Source: Treponema sp.
GTDB taxonomy: Bacteria > Spirochaetota > Spirochaetia > Treponematales > Treponemataceae
Reading direction: 5' to 3'
DNA length: 49,672 nt
Assembly: GCA_017470605.1 (NCBI GenBank)
Contig: JAFUYH010000040.1
Span: forward strand, 1 to 49,672
Every line of letters starts with the position of its first letter. Position 1 is the stretch's first letter. A program made the translations under genes and the position numbers. A model generated the notes under the pieces. It was not told the DNA's origin. It saw only the letters and a list, made by a program, of their open reading frames with translations, and ran no database searches. Of this stretch, positions 28,642 to 37,303 are shown piece after piece.

Positions 28642-30276
28642 ATGAAAAAAATCAAAGTTGTAGCATTAGGACTTGCTATGGCTGCTGCAATGTCTTTTGT
28701 AGGTTGCAGCAAGAACAACAAAGCCGCTGCATCTGGAGCAAAGGTTTCTGCAGATCAGCCAGGTTGGAAAGCAAACGCTGACAAACCAATCAAATTTGAC
28801 TGGTACATCAACTTCAGCTGGTTTGCCCGTCATTGGGGAGACTCAAAGGTTTCTAAGTACATTACTGAAAAAACCGGAGTTGACGTAAACTTCATCGTTC
28901 CTGCAGGAAATGAAGCAGAAAAACTGAATGCTATGATTGCTGGTGACGCTCTTCCAGACCTTATTACTTTGGGATGGTGGGAAGGTCAGATTCCTATGAT
29001 GATTGATGCAGATCTTCTGTATTCTCTTGATGAACTTGCAGACAAGTATGACCCATACTTCTACAAGGTTGCTGACCCTGTAAAGGTTGGCTGGTACCGC
29101 CAGGCTGATGGTCACATCTATGGATATCCAAACGCATCTTATACTTCTACAGACTACGAAAAGTATCAGGGTAAACTTACTTCAAACGAAACTTTCCTTG
29201 TTCGCAAGGATATGTATGAAGCCCTCGGAAAGCCAGACATGACTACTCCAGAAGGATTCCTGAACGCTATGCGTGAAGCAAAGAAGAAGTTCCCAACAGT
29301 AAACGGACAGTCACTTATCCCATTCGGAACAAACGAATTTGGTGATACAGGATGTTCACAGCTCCAGGGCTACCTTGCACACTTCCTTGCAATCGCTCCA
29401 GAAAAAGACGGTAAATTCGTAAACGCTGACCTTGGTCTTACAGATGATCCAGAGTATCTGCGCTGGATGAAAATGTTCCGCCAGGCTCACGAAGAAGGCC
29501 TCTTTACTACAGACGTATTTGTAGACAAGAGAAGCCAGATTGAAGAGAAAGCTGCTCAGGGACGCTACTTCTGTATGCTCTACCAGAACTGGGATATGCA
29601 GGCTCCACAGAACGCTCTTTATGCACGTGATCCAAACTCTATCTACATTGCTGTAGACGGTCCAAAGAACTCTAAGGGTGATGATCCTGTTCTCGCTGGT
29701 GGTGGTATTGCTGGTTGGACAGTAACTTTGGTTTCAAAGAACTGTAAAGACCCTGCTCGTGCCATTCAGTTCCTTACATATCTGATTTCAGAAGAAGGAC
29801 AGATGGATACAAACTTCGGTATTGAAGGTGAAACATACACAATCGAAAATGGTGTTCCAAAGTTGACAAAAGAAATTGCTGATCTTGATAAGAATGACAA
29901 GAACAAGCAGGAAACAGACATTGGTGTACAGTACACATACTGGATGTTGATGGATACAGCTTGGCAGGCACAGTTTGGTGTTGACTATGCTCCATCTCTT
30001 GAACAGCCACAGCTCTGGACACGTCCTTATGTACACTCTTATGCAGCATACGACGGACTTACACTTCCTATTGGTTCAGACGAACAGCTGATTTACGAAG
30101 ACATCCAGCGCCGCTGGGGTAAGGTTCTTCCACAGTTGATTCGTGCAGGTTCAGAAGCAGAATTCGACAAGATTGTTGCTGAGTTCAACCAGTACAAGAA
30201 AGACAAGGGCATTGATAAGGTTATCGCTGCTCAGACAGAACTGATGAACATCAACAAGAAAAAGCTTGGAATGTAA
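28642..30276 (+). CDS. Extracellular solute-binding lipoprotein of the ABC importer
   Basis: A 544-aa family-1 solute-binding protein of the large LipO/YtcQ type; AGGAGG precedes the ATG. Signal peptide with lipobox MSFVGC, Cys22 being lipidated. Mature features: FDWYINFSWFARHWGDSKVS, then EKTGVDVNFIVPAGNEAEKL and GDALPDLITLGWWEG, as in complex-sugar binding proteins. The codons are noticeably more uniform and optimised than in flanking genes (frequent CTT/GCT/AAG/GAA, few rare codons), which fits high expression. Ligand unknown; probably an oligosaccharide handled by the GH94-like enzyme. Confidence 0.92.
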   Translation: MKKIKVVALGLAMAAAMSFVGCSKNNKAAASGAKVSADQPGWKANADKPIKFDWYINFSWFARHWGDSKVSKYITEKTGVDVNFIVPAGNEAEKLNAMIAGDALPDLITLGWWEGQIPMMIDADLLYSLDELADKYDPYFYKVADPVKVGWYRQADGHIYGYPNASYTSTDYEKYQGKLTSNETFLVRKDMYEALGKPDMTTPEGFLNAMREAKKKFPTVNGQSLIPFGTNEFGDTGCSQLQGYLAHFLAIAPEKDGKFVNADLGLTDDPEYLRWMKMFRQAHEEGLFTTDVFVDKRSQIEEKAAQGRYFCMLYQNWDMQAPQNALYARDPNSIYIAVDGPKNSKGDDPVLAGGGIAGWTVTLVSKNCKDPARAIQFLTYLISEEGQMDTNFGIEGETYTIENGVPKLTKEIADLDKNDKNKQETDIGVQYTYWMLMDTAWQAQFGVDYAPSLEQPQLWTRPYVHSYAAYDGLTLPIGSDEQLIYEDIQRRWGKVLPQLIRAGSEAEFDKIVAEFNQYKKDKGIDKVIAAQTELMNINKKKLGM

Positions 30277-30283
30277 TAATTTA

Positions 30284-30388
30284 AGAAAATGCCTGAAGGC
30301 ATTTTCCTAAATTGACGAGTTTGAAAAACGGTGGTTTATCTGGTTCCTGAGTCTATCGAAGGAGTCGAAAACCACCGTTTTTTTTATG
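30284..30388 (+). terminator. Terminators of the importer operon, second one REP-like
   Basis: GAAAATGCC-TGA-GGCATTTTC (30284-30305) is a first hairpin. A larger one follows: AAAACGGTGGTTT (30325-30337) with AAACCACCGTTTT (30368-30381 region), ending in a run of T (to 30385). Its loop holds TTCCTGAG..TATCGAAGGA, itself partly self-complementary, a relative of the GAGCYTGTCGA hairpins. Confidence 0.75.
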
Positions 30389-30421
30389 GAATATTTTCTA
30401 ATATAAGTTAAAATATTTGGG

Positions 30422-32242
30422 ATGACTTTTTCGAAGAAACTTGTTTTTGCATATACGGGTATTGTTGTAATTCCTCTTTTTATTCTTGTAATTACCGTAA
30501 TGGGGCTAATCAGAAAGTCCAGAGTAGAAGAACTTGAAGCCAGCAGTGAAGGCCTTTTAATAGAAAATTATGACATAGTCAAAAAAAATATTGAGTCGTT
30601 CAGTCTTTTTGAACAGCTTATAAACAGTAACGGCTCCCTTACGCTCTTTTTTACGATTCCAGAGCGAAGCAGCGAAGATGAAATTATAGACACTATGATT
30701 TCGGAAACTACCATGCTGGAACGTACTCTGGAAACCATGCCAAATATTTACGGTCTGCGCGTTTTTAGCGACAGTCCCCTTGTGCCGGAACGCTGGCCTA
30801 TTTTTATGAATTCATCACGCACAAACCTTGCAGCCTTGAACCGCTGGGAATATGCCTATACGGCAGATTATCTTGGAAATCTAGGTTCGCTAAAATTTGA
30901 ATCAGTCTGTACAACCCGCCGCATGGTAAAAAATCATCATGAAATCGGCTATATCCAGATTGCTATGAAAACCAGCGACTTTTTTCCTTTCCTTTACAAA
31001 ACCATAAATCCTTATAACAACGACTATGTTTTTAGGGAAGTATTAAATCCAGAAACAAAGAATATGGAACTTATTCCTGTTACAAATAGTTTTATAGAAA
31101 AAGCCCAGCGTCCACTTACCCCGGAACTTATGGAAGCCTTTTACCAGAAGGTTTATCACAGACATCATGGCGAAGTTCAGACTTTTGGAAAAATGATTTT
31201 GCGTAATAAAACAGATGTCCGTTATTCCAGCTGGATTCGCGTACCGGATATGGATATCATCCTTTTGCATACCTGCTCTTCTGAATCTATTTCCCGCGAA
31301 CTTTTTATTCTGCAGTCTGGAATTCTTGGCGGTCTGATTCTTACAATGCTGCTGCTTTATTTTTTAGTCCGCTATCTTACTTCACGCCTTATGGGTCGGG
31401 TTTACCATCTGATTGGCGGAATGAAGCAGGTTCAGAAAGGAAATCTTGATGCAAAAATTCAAGTAACCGGACATGATGAAGTTACAGAAGCCCAGCAGAC
31501 TTTTAATAAGATGACAGAGCAGCTTTGCAATCAAATAGAAGAAATCAAACACGAACAGCAGCTTATTGCCGACACAGAAATGAAGGCAATGCAGAATCAG
31601 ATAAACGCCCACTTTTTATACAATGCCCTGGAAACAATCAAAATGCAGGCTGTCATTGCCGGTGAAGAAGATATAGAAGAAAGTATAAACGTTTTGGGAA
31701 AACTCATGCATTACTGCCTGCGCTGGCGTGTACACGAAGTTACAGTTGAACAGGAAGTTGACTACATCCGCTCTTACATTTATCTTTTGAATATAAGAAA
31801 TGATTATGTAATTTCTCTTGAAACAGAAATTCAGCCTCAGTACAAAAATATTGTAATTGCAAAAATGAGCCTGCAGCCTCTGGTAGAAAATGCCTTTTTC
31901 TATGCAGTTGAACCGCTTGGAAAAGACGCCGTAATCCGCGTTTATACAGAAGAAGGACCAGAAGGCGACCGAATCTGGCTTTGTGTTCGTGATTTTGGCC
32001 CGGGCATTCCGCAGGAAAAACTTGAACTGCTGCAAACTTATCTTGCAGACGATTCTTATGAGCGTGATTCCAGCGGAAGCATAGGCCTTAAAAACATTCA
32101 GCAGAGGCTTACTGCCTTTTACGGAGAAAATTTCCGCATGAAAATTGAAACAAAAGAAGGGGAAGGAACTCTTATAAAAATTCCGGTTCCTTTACATTAT
32201 AAGCTGCCTTCTTTGGAAGAGGCTTCTTCGGAGGAAAAATGA
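30422..32242 (+). CDS. Sensor histidine kinase, YesM type
   Basis: A 606-aa membrane kinase. TM1 ~8-30 (LVFAYTGIVVIPLFILVITV), an extracytoplasmic sensor of ~270 residues, TM2 ~300-320 (GLILTMLLLYFLVRYLTS), a HAMP linker (~322-375), then the His_kinase domain MQNQINAHFLYNALETIKMQ with the phosphoacceptor His, and the ATPase: LVENAFFYAV (N box), VRDFGPGIP (G1), SGSIGLKNIQQRL (G2). The upstream -10-like TAAAAT ends seven bases before ATG 30422 and there is no ribosome site, so a leaderless start is possible. Overlaps the regulator gene by ATGA. Confidence 0.92.
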   Translation: MTFSKKLVFAYTGIVVIPLFILVITVMGLIRKSRVEELEASSEGLLIENYDIVKKNIESFSLFEQLINSNGSLTLFFTIPERSSEDEIIDTMISETTMLERTLETMPNIYGLRVFSDSPLVPERWPIFMNSSRTNLAALNRWEYAYTADYLGNLGSLKFESVCTTRRMVKNHHEIGYIQIAMKTSDFFPFLYKTINPYNNDYVFREVLNPETKNMELIPVTNSFIEKAQRPLTPELMEAFYQKVYHRHHGEVQTFGKMILRNKTDVRYSSWIRVPDMDIILLHTCSSESISRELFILQSGILGGLILTMLLLYFLVRYLTSRLMGRVYHLIGGMKQVQKGNLDAKIQVTGHDEVTEAQQTFNKMTEQLCNQIEEIKHEQQLIADTEMKAMQNQINAHFLYNALETIKMQAVIAGEEDIEESINVLGKLMHYCLRWRVHEVTVEQEVDYIRSYIYLLNIRNDYVISLETEIQPQYKNIVIAKMSLQPLVENAFFYAVEPLGKDAVIRVYTEEGPEGDRIWLCVRDFGPGIPQEKLELLQTYLADDSYERDSSGSIGLKNIQQRLTAFYGENFRMKIETKEGEGTLIKIPVPLHYKLPSLEEASSEEK

Positions 32243-33807
32243 TTACCATAGTTCTTGCAGATGATGAAAAACTGATTCGTGCGGGACTCAAGAAAATCCT
32301 TCTTGAAAATCTTGATATTCCGCTGGAAATTATAGAAGCAAAAAATGGGGAAGAAGCACTGGAACTGTGTTTTCAGAAAAGGCCTGCCCTGCTTATTACA
32401 GATATCCGTATGCCTGTAATGGACGGCGTGGAACTTATGAAAAAGGTTTCTTCCATGAAAGACAAGCCTTCCATCATTGTTTTAAGCGGATATGACGATT
32501 TTTCTTATGCCAAGGCCGCAATTCAAAGTGGCGCAATTTCTTATATCCTTAAGCCGGTAGACAAAAAAGAACTGATTTCTGCTGTAAATTCTGCCATAAT
32601 GGACGCAAAAAAAGAAGAAAAAGAGCAGAATGAGCGGATTTTGAGGCAACTTTTTGAAAACGGAAGGCTGGACAGCCATGAAGAACTGCCGGAAATTACC
32701 GTAAAAAACGGACTTCACTGCATTACAATTTACGGAAAAAATGCCGGCGCAATGGTAGACACCGTAATGGGCTCAAAGCGTTTTTATGTTCTGGAACGCA
32801 CAAGGCACGGAGTCTGCATAATTTATCCTTTTGACGGAACGGAAGTTCAGTTCAATCCTTCTGTTTTGCAGGATTATATTGTGGGAATTTCTTCTGCCGC
32901 AGATGACTATTCCATGCTGCGCTCCCTCCGCAAGCAGGCAATTACTGCTGCAATGCAGGCCTTTTTTAATCCAGAAACAGGCCTCCCCTATGCCGACCAG
33001 AAAAAAGGCGGGCTTTATTATTACGAAAAGGCAAATCACGTAACAGACTTTCAGGAAGTAGAAGAAAATTATGAAAAAATGATTTCCAGCTGTGATATTG
33101 CAGATGCCTCAGAAATTCAGACTAAAATAGAAGCCATTTTTAATATTTTTGAAGATTCCCAGAAAGAAGATTCATCAGAAAATGATACAGAAGACACGGA
33201 AGATGCGGGAGGTGAGGAGGCACTTTTAGTTCCTCAGGATGCCATAACTCCCGCAAATCCTGCAAAAATCAATTCTGAAAAACTTTATTATCTCTTCCAC
33301 AAGTTAACCAGCAATATGTTTACCCGCTTTCCCGGCAGTACAGATTCAGATATGTACCTGCACATGAAAAGCATTATGATAGAAGCAATTTTTGAATATC
33401 AGAATCTTTATGAATGGAAGGGCAGCATTAGCGATTATGTTGTTTACCTTGCCGCCCTGCTAAAACAGGATACAAAGGAATCTCCTCATATTACAGAGGC
33501 GCTTGCCTATATTAAAACTCATTTTACCAAAAACATTAACATGGCAATGGTTGCAAATCAGGTTTCCGTAAACTACACATGGTTTTCAGAAAAGTTCAAG
33601 GAACACACCGGCGTAAACTTTAACGAATATTTAAAACGCCTGCGCCTGGAAGAAGCCAAACGTCTTTTGCAGAAAGACTGCTATAAGGTATACGAAGTTG
33701 CAGAACGTTCAGGTTTTTCAGATGTAAAATATTTTATGAAGCAGTTCCGCGAAGAAACCGGCATGTCCCCAACCGAATGGGCCAACAAACACCGGTCAAA
33801 TTCTTAA
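32239..33807 (+). CDS. Response regulator, YesN/AraC type
   Basis: A 522-aa regulator. Receiver 1-125: ADDEKLIRAG (acidic pair), LLITDIRMPVMDGVEL (phospho-Asp ~55), IVLSGYDDF and YILKPVD (Lys ~106). A long middle region (130-415) includes an acidic insert near 308-340 (EDSQKEDSSENDTEDTEDAG). The C-terminus (~420-520) is an AraC DNA-binding domain: NINMAMVANQVSVNYTWFSE, then EVAERSGFSDVKYFMKQFRE ETGMSPTEW. With the kinase upstream it should sense an extracellular sugar and activate the importer, perhaps at the CTGAAAA repeats before 26636. Confidence 0.92.
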   Translation: MITIVLADDEKLIRAGLKKILLENLDIPLEIIEAKNGEEALELCFQKRPALLITDIRMPVMDGVELMKKVSSMKDKPSIIVLSGYDDFSYAKAAIQSGAISYILKPVDKKELISAVNSAIMDAKKEEKEQNERILRQLFENGRLDSHEELPEITVKNGLHCITIYGKNAGAMVDTVMGSKRFYVLERTRHGVCIIYPFDGTEVQFNPSVLQDYIVGISSAADDYSMLRSLRKQAITAAMQAFFNPETGLPYADQKKGGLYYYEKANHVTDFQEVEENYEKMISSCDIADASEIQTKIEAIFNIFEDSQKEDSSENDTEDTEDAGGEEALLVPQDAITPANPAKINSEKLYYLFHKLTSNMFTRFPGSTDSDMYLHMKSIMIEAIFEYQNLYEWKGSISDYVVYLAALLKQDTKESPHITEALAYIKTHFTKNINMAMVANQVSVNYTWFSEKFKEHTGVNFNEYLKRLRLEEAKRLLQKDCYKVYEVAERSGFSDVKYFMKQFREETGMSPTEWANKHRSNS

Positions 33808-33841
33808 AGAGAATATTCTATATTATATAGTAAAATTTTTC

Positions 33842-33880
33842 TTGTCGGTTTGTAGAATTTACCTGTATAATAAATTACTA
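33842..33880 (+). promoter_or_regulatory. Promoter of the chemosensory operon, probably leaderless
   Basis: TTGTCG (33842-33847), 18 bases, TATAAT (33866-33871). The ATG of the first gene begins at 33880, only eight bases after the -10, so transcription should start at or within about three bases of the start codon. No Shine-Dalgarno can fit. Confidence 0.65.
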
Positions 33881-34386
33881 TGTCTGAAGAGATTTTGTCT
33901 TTAATAAAAGATAGCAAAAATGAAATCAGCGAAGAAAAGCAGATTAAAAAAAATGCAACCTGGCTTATTTTTACAATTGGCGAAAGTTCTGACGGAAAAA
34001 ATCTGTTTGCAATTCCTGCTGAAAATGTAAAAGAAATTCTGCGTGATGCGACCGTATTTCCCCTTCCTTTTGTTCCTGCTTATGTTAATGGGGTTTTAAA
34101 CAGATATGGTGATCCTTACGTTGTAATTGACCCTGCTGTATTAGACGGAAAAGAGGCTCAAAAATCATTCCTGTTTATCGTCATGAATGATGAAAGCCAT
34201 TTCTGTCTTAGAATTACAGATGTAAAGGATTTCTATACAACAACAGAAAAAGACATTGTTCATTTTTCAGAAGCAGAACTTTCTGATTATTATGACGGAA
34301 CGCTTTCTATAAACGGAAAAGACGTTTTTGTGCTTAAAGTTCAGGAAATAATAGATAAAGTAGGAAGAGAAATTGCAGCATCCTGA
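33880..34386 (+). CDS. cheW: CheW-domain coupling protein
   Basis: A 168-aa protein with a ~25-residue polar N-terminus, then a CheW domain: FTIGESSDGKNLFAIPAENV KEILR, PFVPAYVNGVLNRYGDPYVV ID (the G-x-x-x-x-R-G-x-x-x-P-V-x-D region), and DGTLSINGKDVFVLKVQEII at the end. It should bridge the receptors at 41304/43168 and the CheA at 37303. It is the first gene of an operon with overlaps at nearly every junction. Confidence 0.87.
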   Translation: MSEEILSLIKDSKNEISEEKQIKKNATWLIFTIGESSDGKNLFAIPAENVKEILRDATVFPLPFVPAYVNGVLNRYGDPYVVIDPAVLDGKEAQKSFLFIVMNDESHFCLRITDVKDFYTTTEKDIVHFSEAELSDYYDGTLSINGKDVFVLKVQEIIDKVGREIAAS

Positions 34387-34804
34387 AAGATTTATCTGTA
34401 TTTCATATTCAAAGATAGATTTTCTCATTCCTAATGACGATGTTCACACTGCCGTCAGCCTTAAAGAATTTGACGTTGAACAGATGTGCGGACCCATGTC
34501 TGGAATTTATAATTTTGATGAAATTGCCATGCTTTTTAAGGAGCCCAAAGTAGAAAAAAATGTGCATACAATGATTATGCTCAAAAAGAAAGACAGCAGT
34601 CAGATTTCTTTTATAACTACATCTGAATGCAGGGTTTGTGTTATTCCGCTGGAAAATTTTTCACTTTTTTCAGACTACTATGCGCAGAGCCTTTTTCATC
34701 TTGGAATTCTGGCTTGTAATTTTGAAAATGACAGAATGCGATATCTTTTAGATGTAAGAAAACTAATTGATTATGTAAATGACGGAGTAGAAGGAGAGAT
34801 ATGA
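34373..34804 (+). CDS. Divergent CheW-like protein
   Basis: A 143-aa protein starting at TTG 34373, with AGGAAGAG seven bases upstream inside the end of cheW (14-base overlap). RFICISYSKIDFLIPNDDVH TAV, a middle beta-rich part (KKKDSSQISFITTSECRVCV) and MRYLLDVRKLIDYVND follow the secondary-structure outline of CheW (strand, V-x-x-V, ..., ID.. end), but the conserved G-x-x-x-x-R-G core is missing. I treat it as a degenerate CheW-fold partner; a new scaffold is possible. Ends ATGA overlapping cheB. Confidence 0.6.
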   Translation: MQHPERFICISYSKIDFLIPNDDVHTAVSLKEFDVEQMCGPMSGIYNFDEIAMLFKEPKVEKNVHTMIMLKKKDSSQISFITTSECRVCVIPLENFSLFSDYYAQSLFHLGILACNFENDRMRYLLDVRKLIDYVNDGVEGEI

Positions 34805-35859
34805 TACAGGTTTTAATTGCAGATGCATCTTCAGTTGTTCGTTCTATATTAAAAGAATTAATCCAGAAATCTCAAAAACTATCCTATGTGGGTGAATCTA
34901 CGTCATTTGATGAGTTAAAGTCTTCTGCAGACCCCTTGAAGCCAGATATGATTATTTTGGACGAAAGCTTTTTTGGGCGAGACAGAATAAATCTTCTTGT
35001 AGACTTCTGTGAATTAAAGAAACTTGCGGCTCTTGTTTACTACAAGCCGGACGGCATAAGACGGCCTTACATAAAAAACATTCAGTTTCTGGAAAAACCA
35101 GAATTCATAAACTTTTCTTCTGAAAAAATCTTAGAATATGCTGATTTTCTGGAACAGAAAATTCTTGAAATTAAGCGGGACATACTTTTTGAAAAACACC
35201 CGGTTGCAGGGCCTTTCCCAACAAATCCAAATCAAACTCAGCTGAAAAAAGTTTCTTCAGATTTTGCAGGAAGAAAATTTCAGGCCGTTATGATTGGTGT
35301 TTCTACCGGCGGACCTAGTACCCTTCTGGAACTTATAAAGTCATTGGGGCAGAACTATCCGCTCCCGATTTTTATTACCCAGCACATAGATTCTTTTTAC
35401 GATAAAAACCTTATTACATGGCTGAATACAGAAACTTCTGTTCCAATTCATCTGGCAGAAAATAATGCAAGGGCTTTGCCGGGGCATGTTTATTTTGCTC
35501 CTTCAGATATGCATCTTGTTTTTTGCCATGATGATATAGACGGATTTCACATGCTGCTCAATCATGATGCGCCTGTGAACTTTTTAAGACCTGCGGTAGA
35601 TAAAATGTTTGAAAGTGCCGCAAGCGTTCTGGCAGAAAACTGTATTGCAGTTGTGCTTACAGGAATGGGGGCAGACGGTGCAAAAGGCTGCCGGCTTCTT
35701 AAAGATTTGGGTGCCTATACAATTACTCAGGATGAGGCTTCTTGTGTAATTTACGGAATGCCAAAGGCGGCTTTTGAAGCAGGCGGTGCTTGCGAAGTTC
35801 TGCCTTTGAATCAGATAGCAGACAGACTCTGGAGTCTTGTTGGAAAAGCAAGGGTGTAA
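34801..35859 (+). CDS. cheB: CheB protein-glutamate methylesterase with degenerate receiver
   Basis: A 352-aa CheB. The methylesterase domain (~155-350) is complete: MIGVSTGGPSTL with Ser168, ITQHID with His195, TGMGADGAKG with Asp292. The receiver (1-120) keeps a candidate phospho-Asp (DMIILDESFFGRD), but the usual N-terminal D-D is DA (LIADASSVVR), weakening Mg2+ binding; lysine may be at LVYYKPDG. So activation by CheA may be altered. Removes methyl groups from the receptors at 41304 and 43168. Confidence 0.9.
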   Translation: MIQVLIADASSVVRSILKELIQKSQKLSYVGESTSFDELKSSADPLKPDMIILDESFFGRDRINLLVDFCELKKLAALVYYKPDGIRRPYIKNIQFLEKPEFINFSSEKILEYADFLEQKILEIKRDILFEKHPVAGPFPTNPNQTQLKKVSSDFAGRKFQAVMIGVSTGGPSTLLELIKSLGQNYPLPIFITQHIDSFYDKNLITWLNTETSVPIHLAENNARALPGHVYFAPSDMHLVFCHDDIDGFHMLLNHDAPVNFLRPAVDKMFESAASVLAENCIAVVLTGMGADGAKGCRLLKDLGAYTITQDEASCVIYGMPKAAFEAGGACEVLPLNQIADRLWSLVGKARV

Positions 35860-35863
35860 GCGG

Positions 35864-37303
35864 ATGGTTGAAAACGAAGTTCTAGAAACAGTCATTTCAA
35901 AAATCGTCTCTTATTCCGGCATTTACGTTGCAGAATCCCAGAAGCAGCCTTTGCAAACCCTTATTCAAAGCAAGGCTGACGAAAAAAAGATTTCTCCAAA
36001 AGAATTTGCCAGCCAGCTGCAAGATCGGACTCCAGATTTTGACGAAATAATTAATCTGGTAACTGTAAACGAAACTTACTTCTTCCGCGAAGAAAAGCAG
36101 TTCGACTTCCTTAAAAACGTGGTATTCCCGCGCTTTGTAGGCAAAAACATAAGTTTGTGGACCTGCTGCTGTTCTACTGGCGAAGAACCAATTTCTCTGC
36201 TTGCCCTGGCCCTTTCTATGGGCGTAAAACTTACAATTTATGCTTCAGACATTGACGATAATGCCCTGGCAAAACTGAACAGCGGCCGCTATTCCCTTTA
36301 TTCCCTGCGTTCAGACGGACAGAAGTATCATGAACTGCTTGAACCGTACAGTCAGCGCACAGAAACAGAAATCATTTTTAATAAAGACTTTTTAAATAAT
36401 ATCCACTCCTTCAAATTCAACCTTATTCAAGATACAAAACTGCCTTTCTTTGAAAACCTTGAAATCATTTTTATGCGCAATGTCTTTATCTATTTTGATA
36501 AGGAAACCCGCAAAAATGTTACCGGAAAGGTTTCTGAACGCCTTAAAGATGAAGGCATGCTGTTCTTTTCTATGAATGAAATTGGTTCCATAGATAATTC
36601 CATAATTCCAGAATATCTTACAAAAACCAATGACGGCGTCGTTTATTATTTTATCCGCGGAAAAAGGCCTGCTCCTGCCATTACAAGTATAAAAGATAAC
36701 ATTCAGAAAAAGATGGCAGAAAAATCTGAGGAAGAAAAGAAAAAGGAAAATCAGGAAAAACTCCGCCTTGAAGTAGAAAAGGCAAAAACTCAGAAAACCC
36801 TGCAGTCTGTTACAGCGGCTCTGGCTTCTGCTTCTGCCATGGTTTCTGGCGGCGCGGCTAGTGCCCAGACTGGTGCCCCTGCAGCAGCTCATACTTCTGC
36901 CCCGGTAGACTTTAAGCAAATCTACGAAGATATCTGTGCAGAAATAAATAAAAAAGATTTTGTAAAGGCACGCACAATTGCACGTGCCATAAGTGGAGAA
37001 GACTACAAAAGATATTCCTTCTTTATGCAGGGATATATTGAATATTATGCAGACAATCGTACTGCAGCCGAAGCCCTTTTTGCCTATTCCGAAACCGCAT
37101 CTCAAGATTTTTGGCCTGCCTATTTTTATCATGGAATGGTACTCCGTGATATGGGCAAAGATGAAAGGGCTTCCTATTGTTTTAAGCGCTGCAAGGAAAT
37201 ACTTACAGACTTTGGCGACCATAATCCTTATGACTTTACTTTGGATTCATTCAGTCCGTCTTATATCTATTCCTTATGCACCAGATTTCAAGGGGGAGAA
37301 TAA
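35864..37303 (+). CDS. cheR: CheR methyltransferase with C-terminal TPR region
   Basis: ATG 35864 is chosen to fit MVENEVLETVISKIVSYSGI; the open frame extends to 35837 inside cheB. The 479-aa protein has CheR N (1-70), the SAM-binding region (ISLWTCCCSTGEEPISLLAL; IYASDIDDNALAKLNSGRYS; NLIQDTKLPFFENLEIIFMR NVFIYFD), then a Lys/Glu coiled coil (~285-320), an Ala/Ser-rich linker (~322-355) and a TPR-like unit (~360-450, FVKARTIARAISGEDYKRYS, AAEALFAYSETASQDFWPAY). CheR-TPR is the form found in Frz-like pathways. Its TAATG junction overlaps cheA. Confidence 0.9.
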   Translation: MVENEVLETVISKIVSYSGIYVAESQKQPLQTLIQSKADEKKISPKEFASQLQDRTPDFDEIINLVTVNETYFFREEKQFDFLKNVVFPRFVGKNISLWTCCCSTGEEPISLLALALSMGVKLTIYASDIDDNALAKLNSGRYSLYSLRSDGQKYHELLEPYSQRTETEIIFNKDFLNNIHSFKFNLIQDTKLPFFENLEIIFMRNVFIYFDKETRKNVTGKVSERLKDEGMLFFSMNEIGSIDNSIIPEYLTKTNDGVVYYFIRGKRPAPAITSIKDNIQKKMAEKSEEEKKKENQEKLRLEVEKAKTQKTLQSVTAALASASAMVSGGAASAQTGAPAAAHTSAPVDFKQIYEDICAEINKKDFVKARTIARAISGEDYKRYSFFMQGYIEYYADNRTAAEALFAYSETASQDFWPAYFYHGMVLRDMGKDERASYCFKRCKEILTDFGDHNPYDFTLDSFSPSYIYSLCTRFQGGE

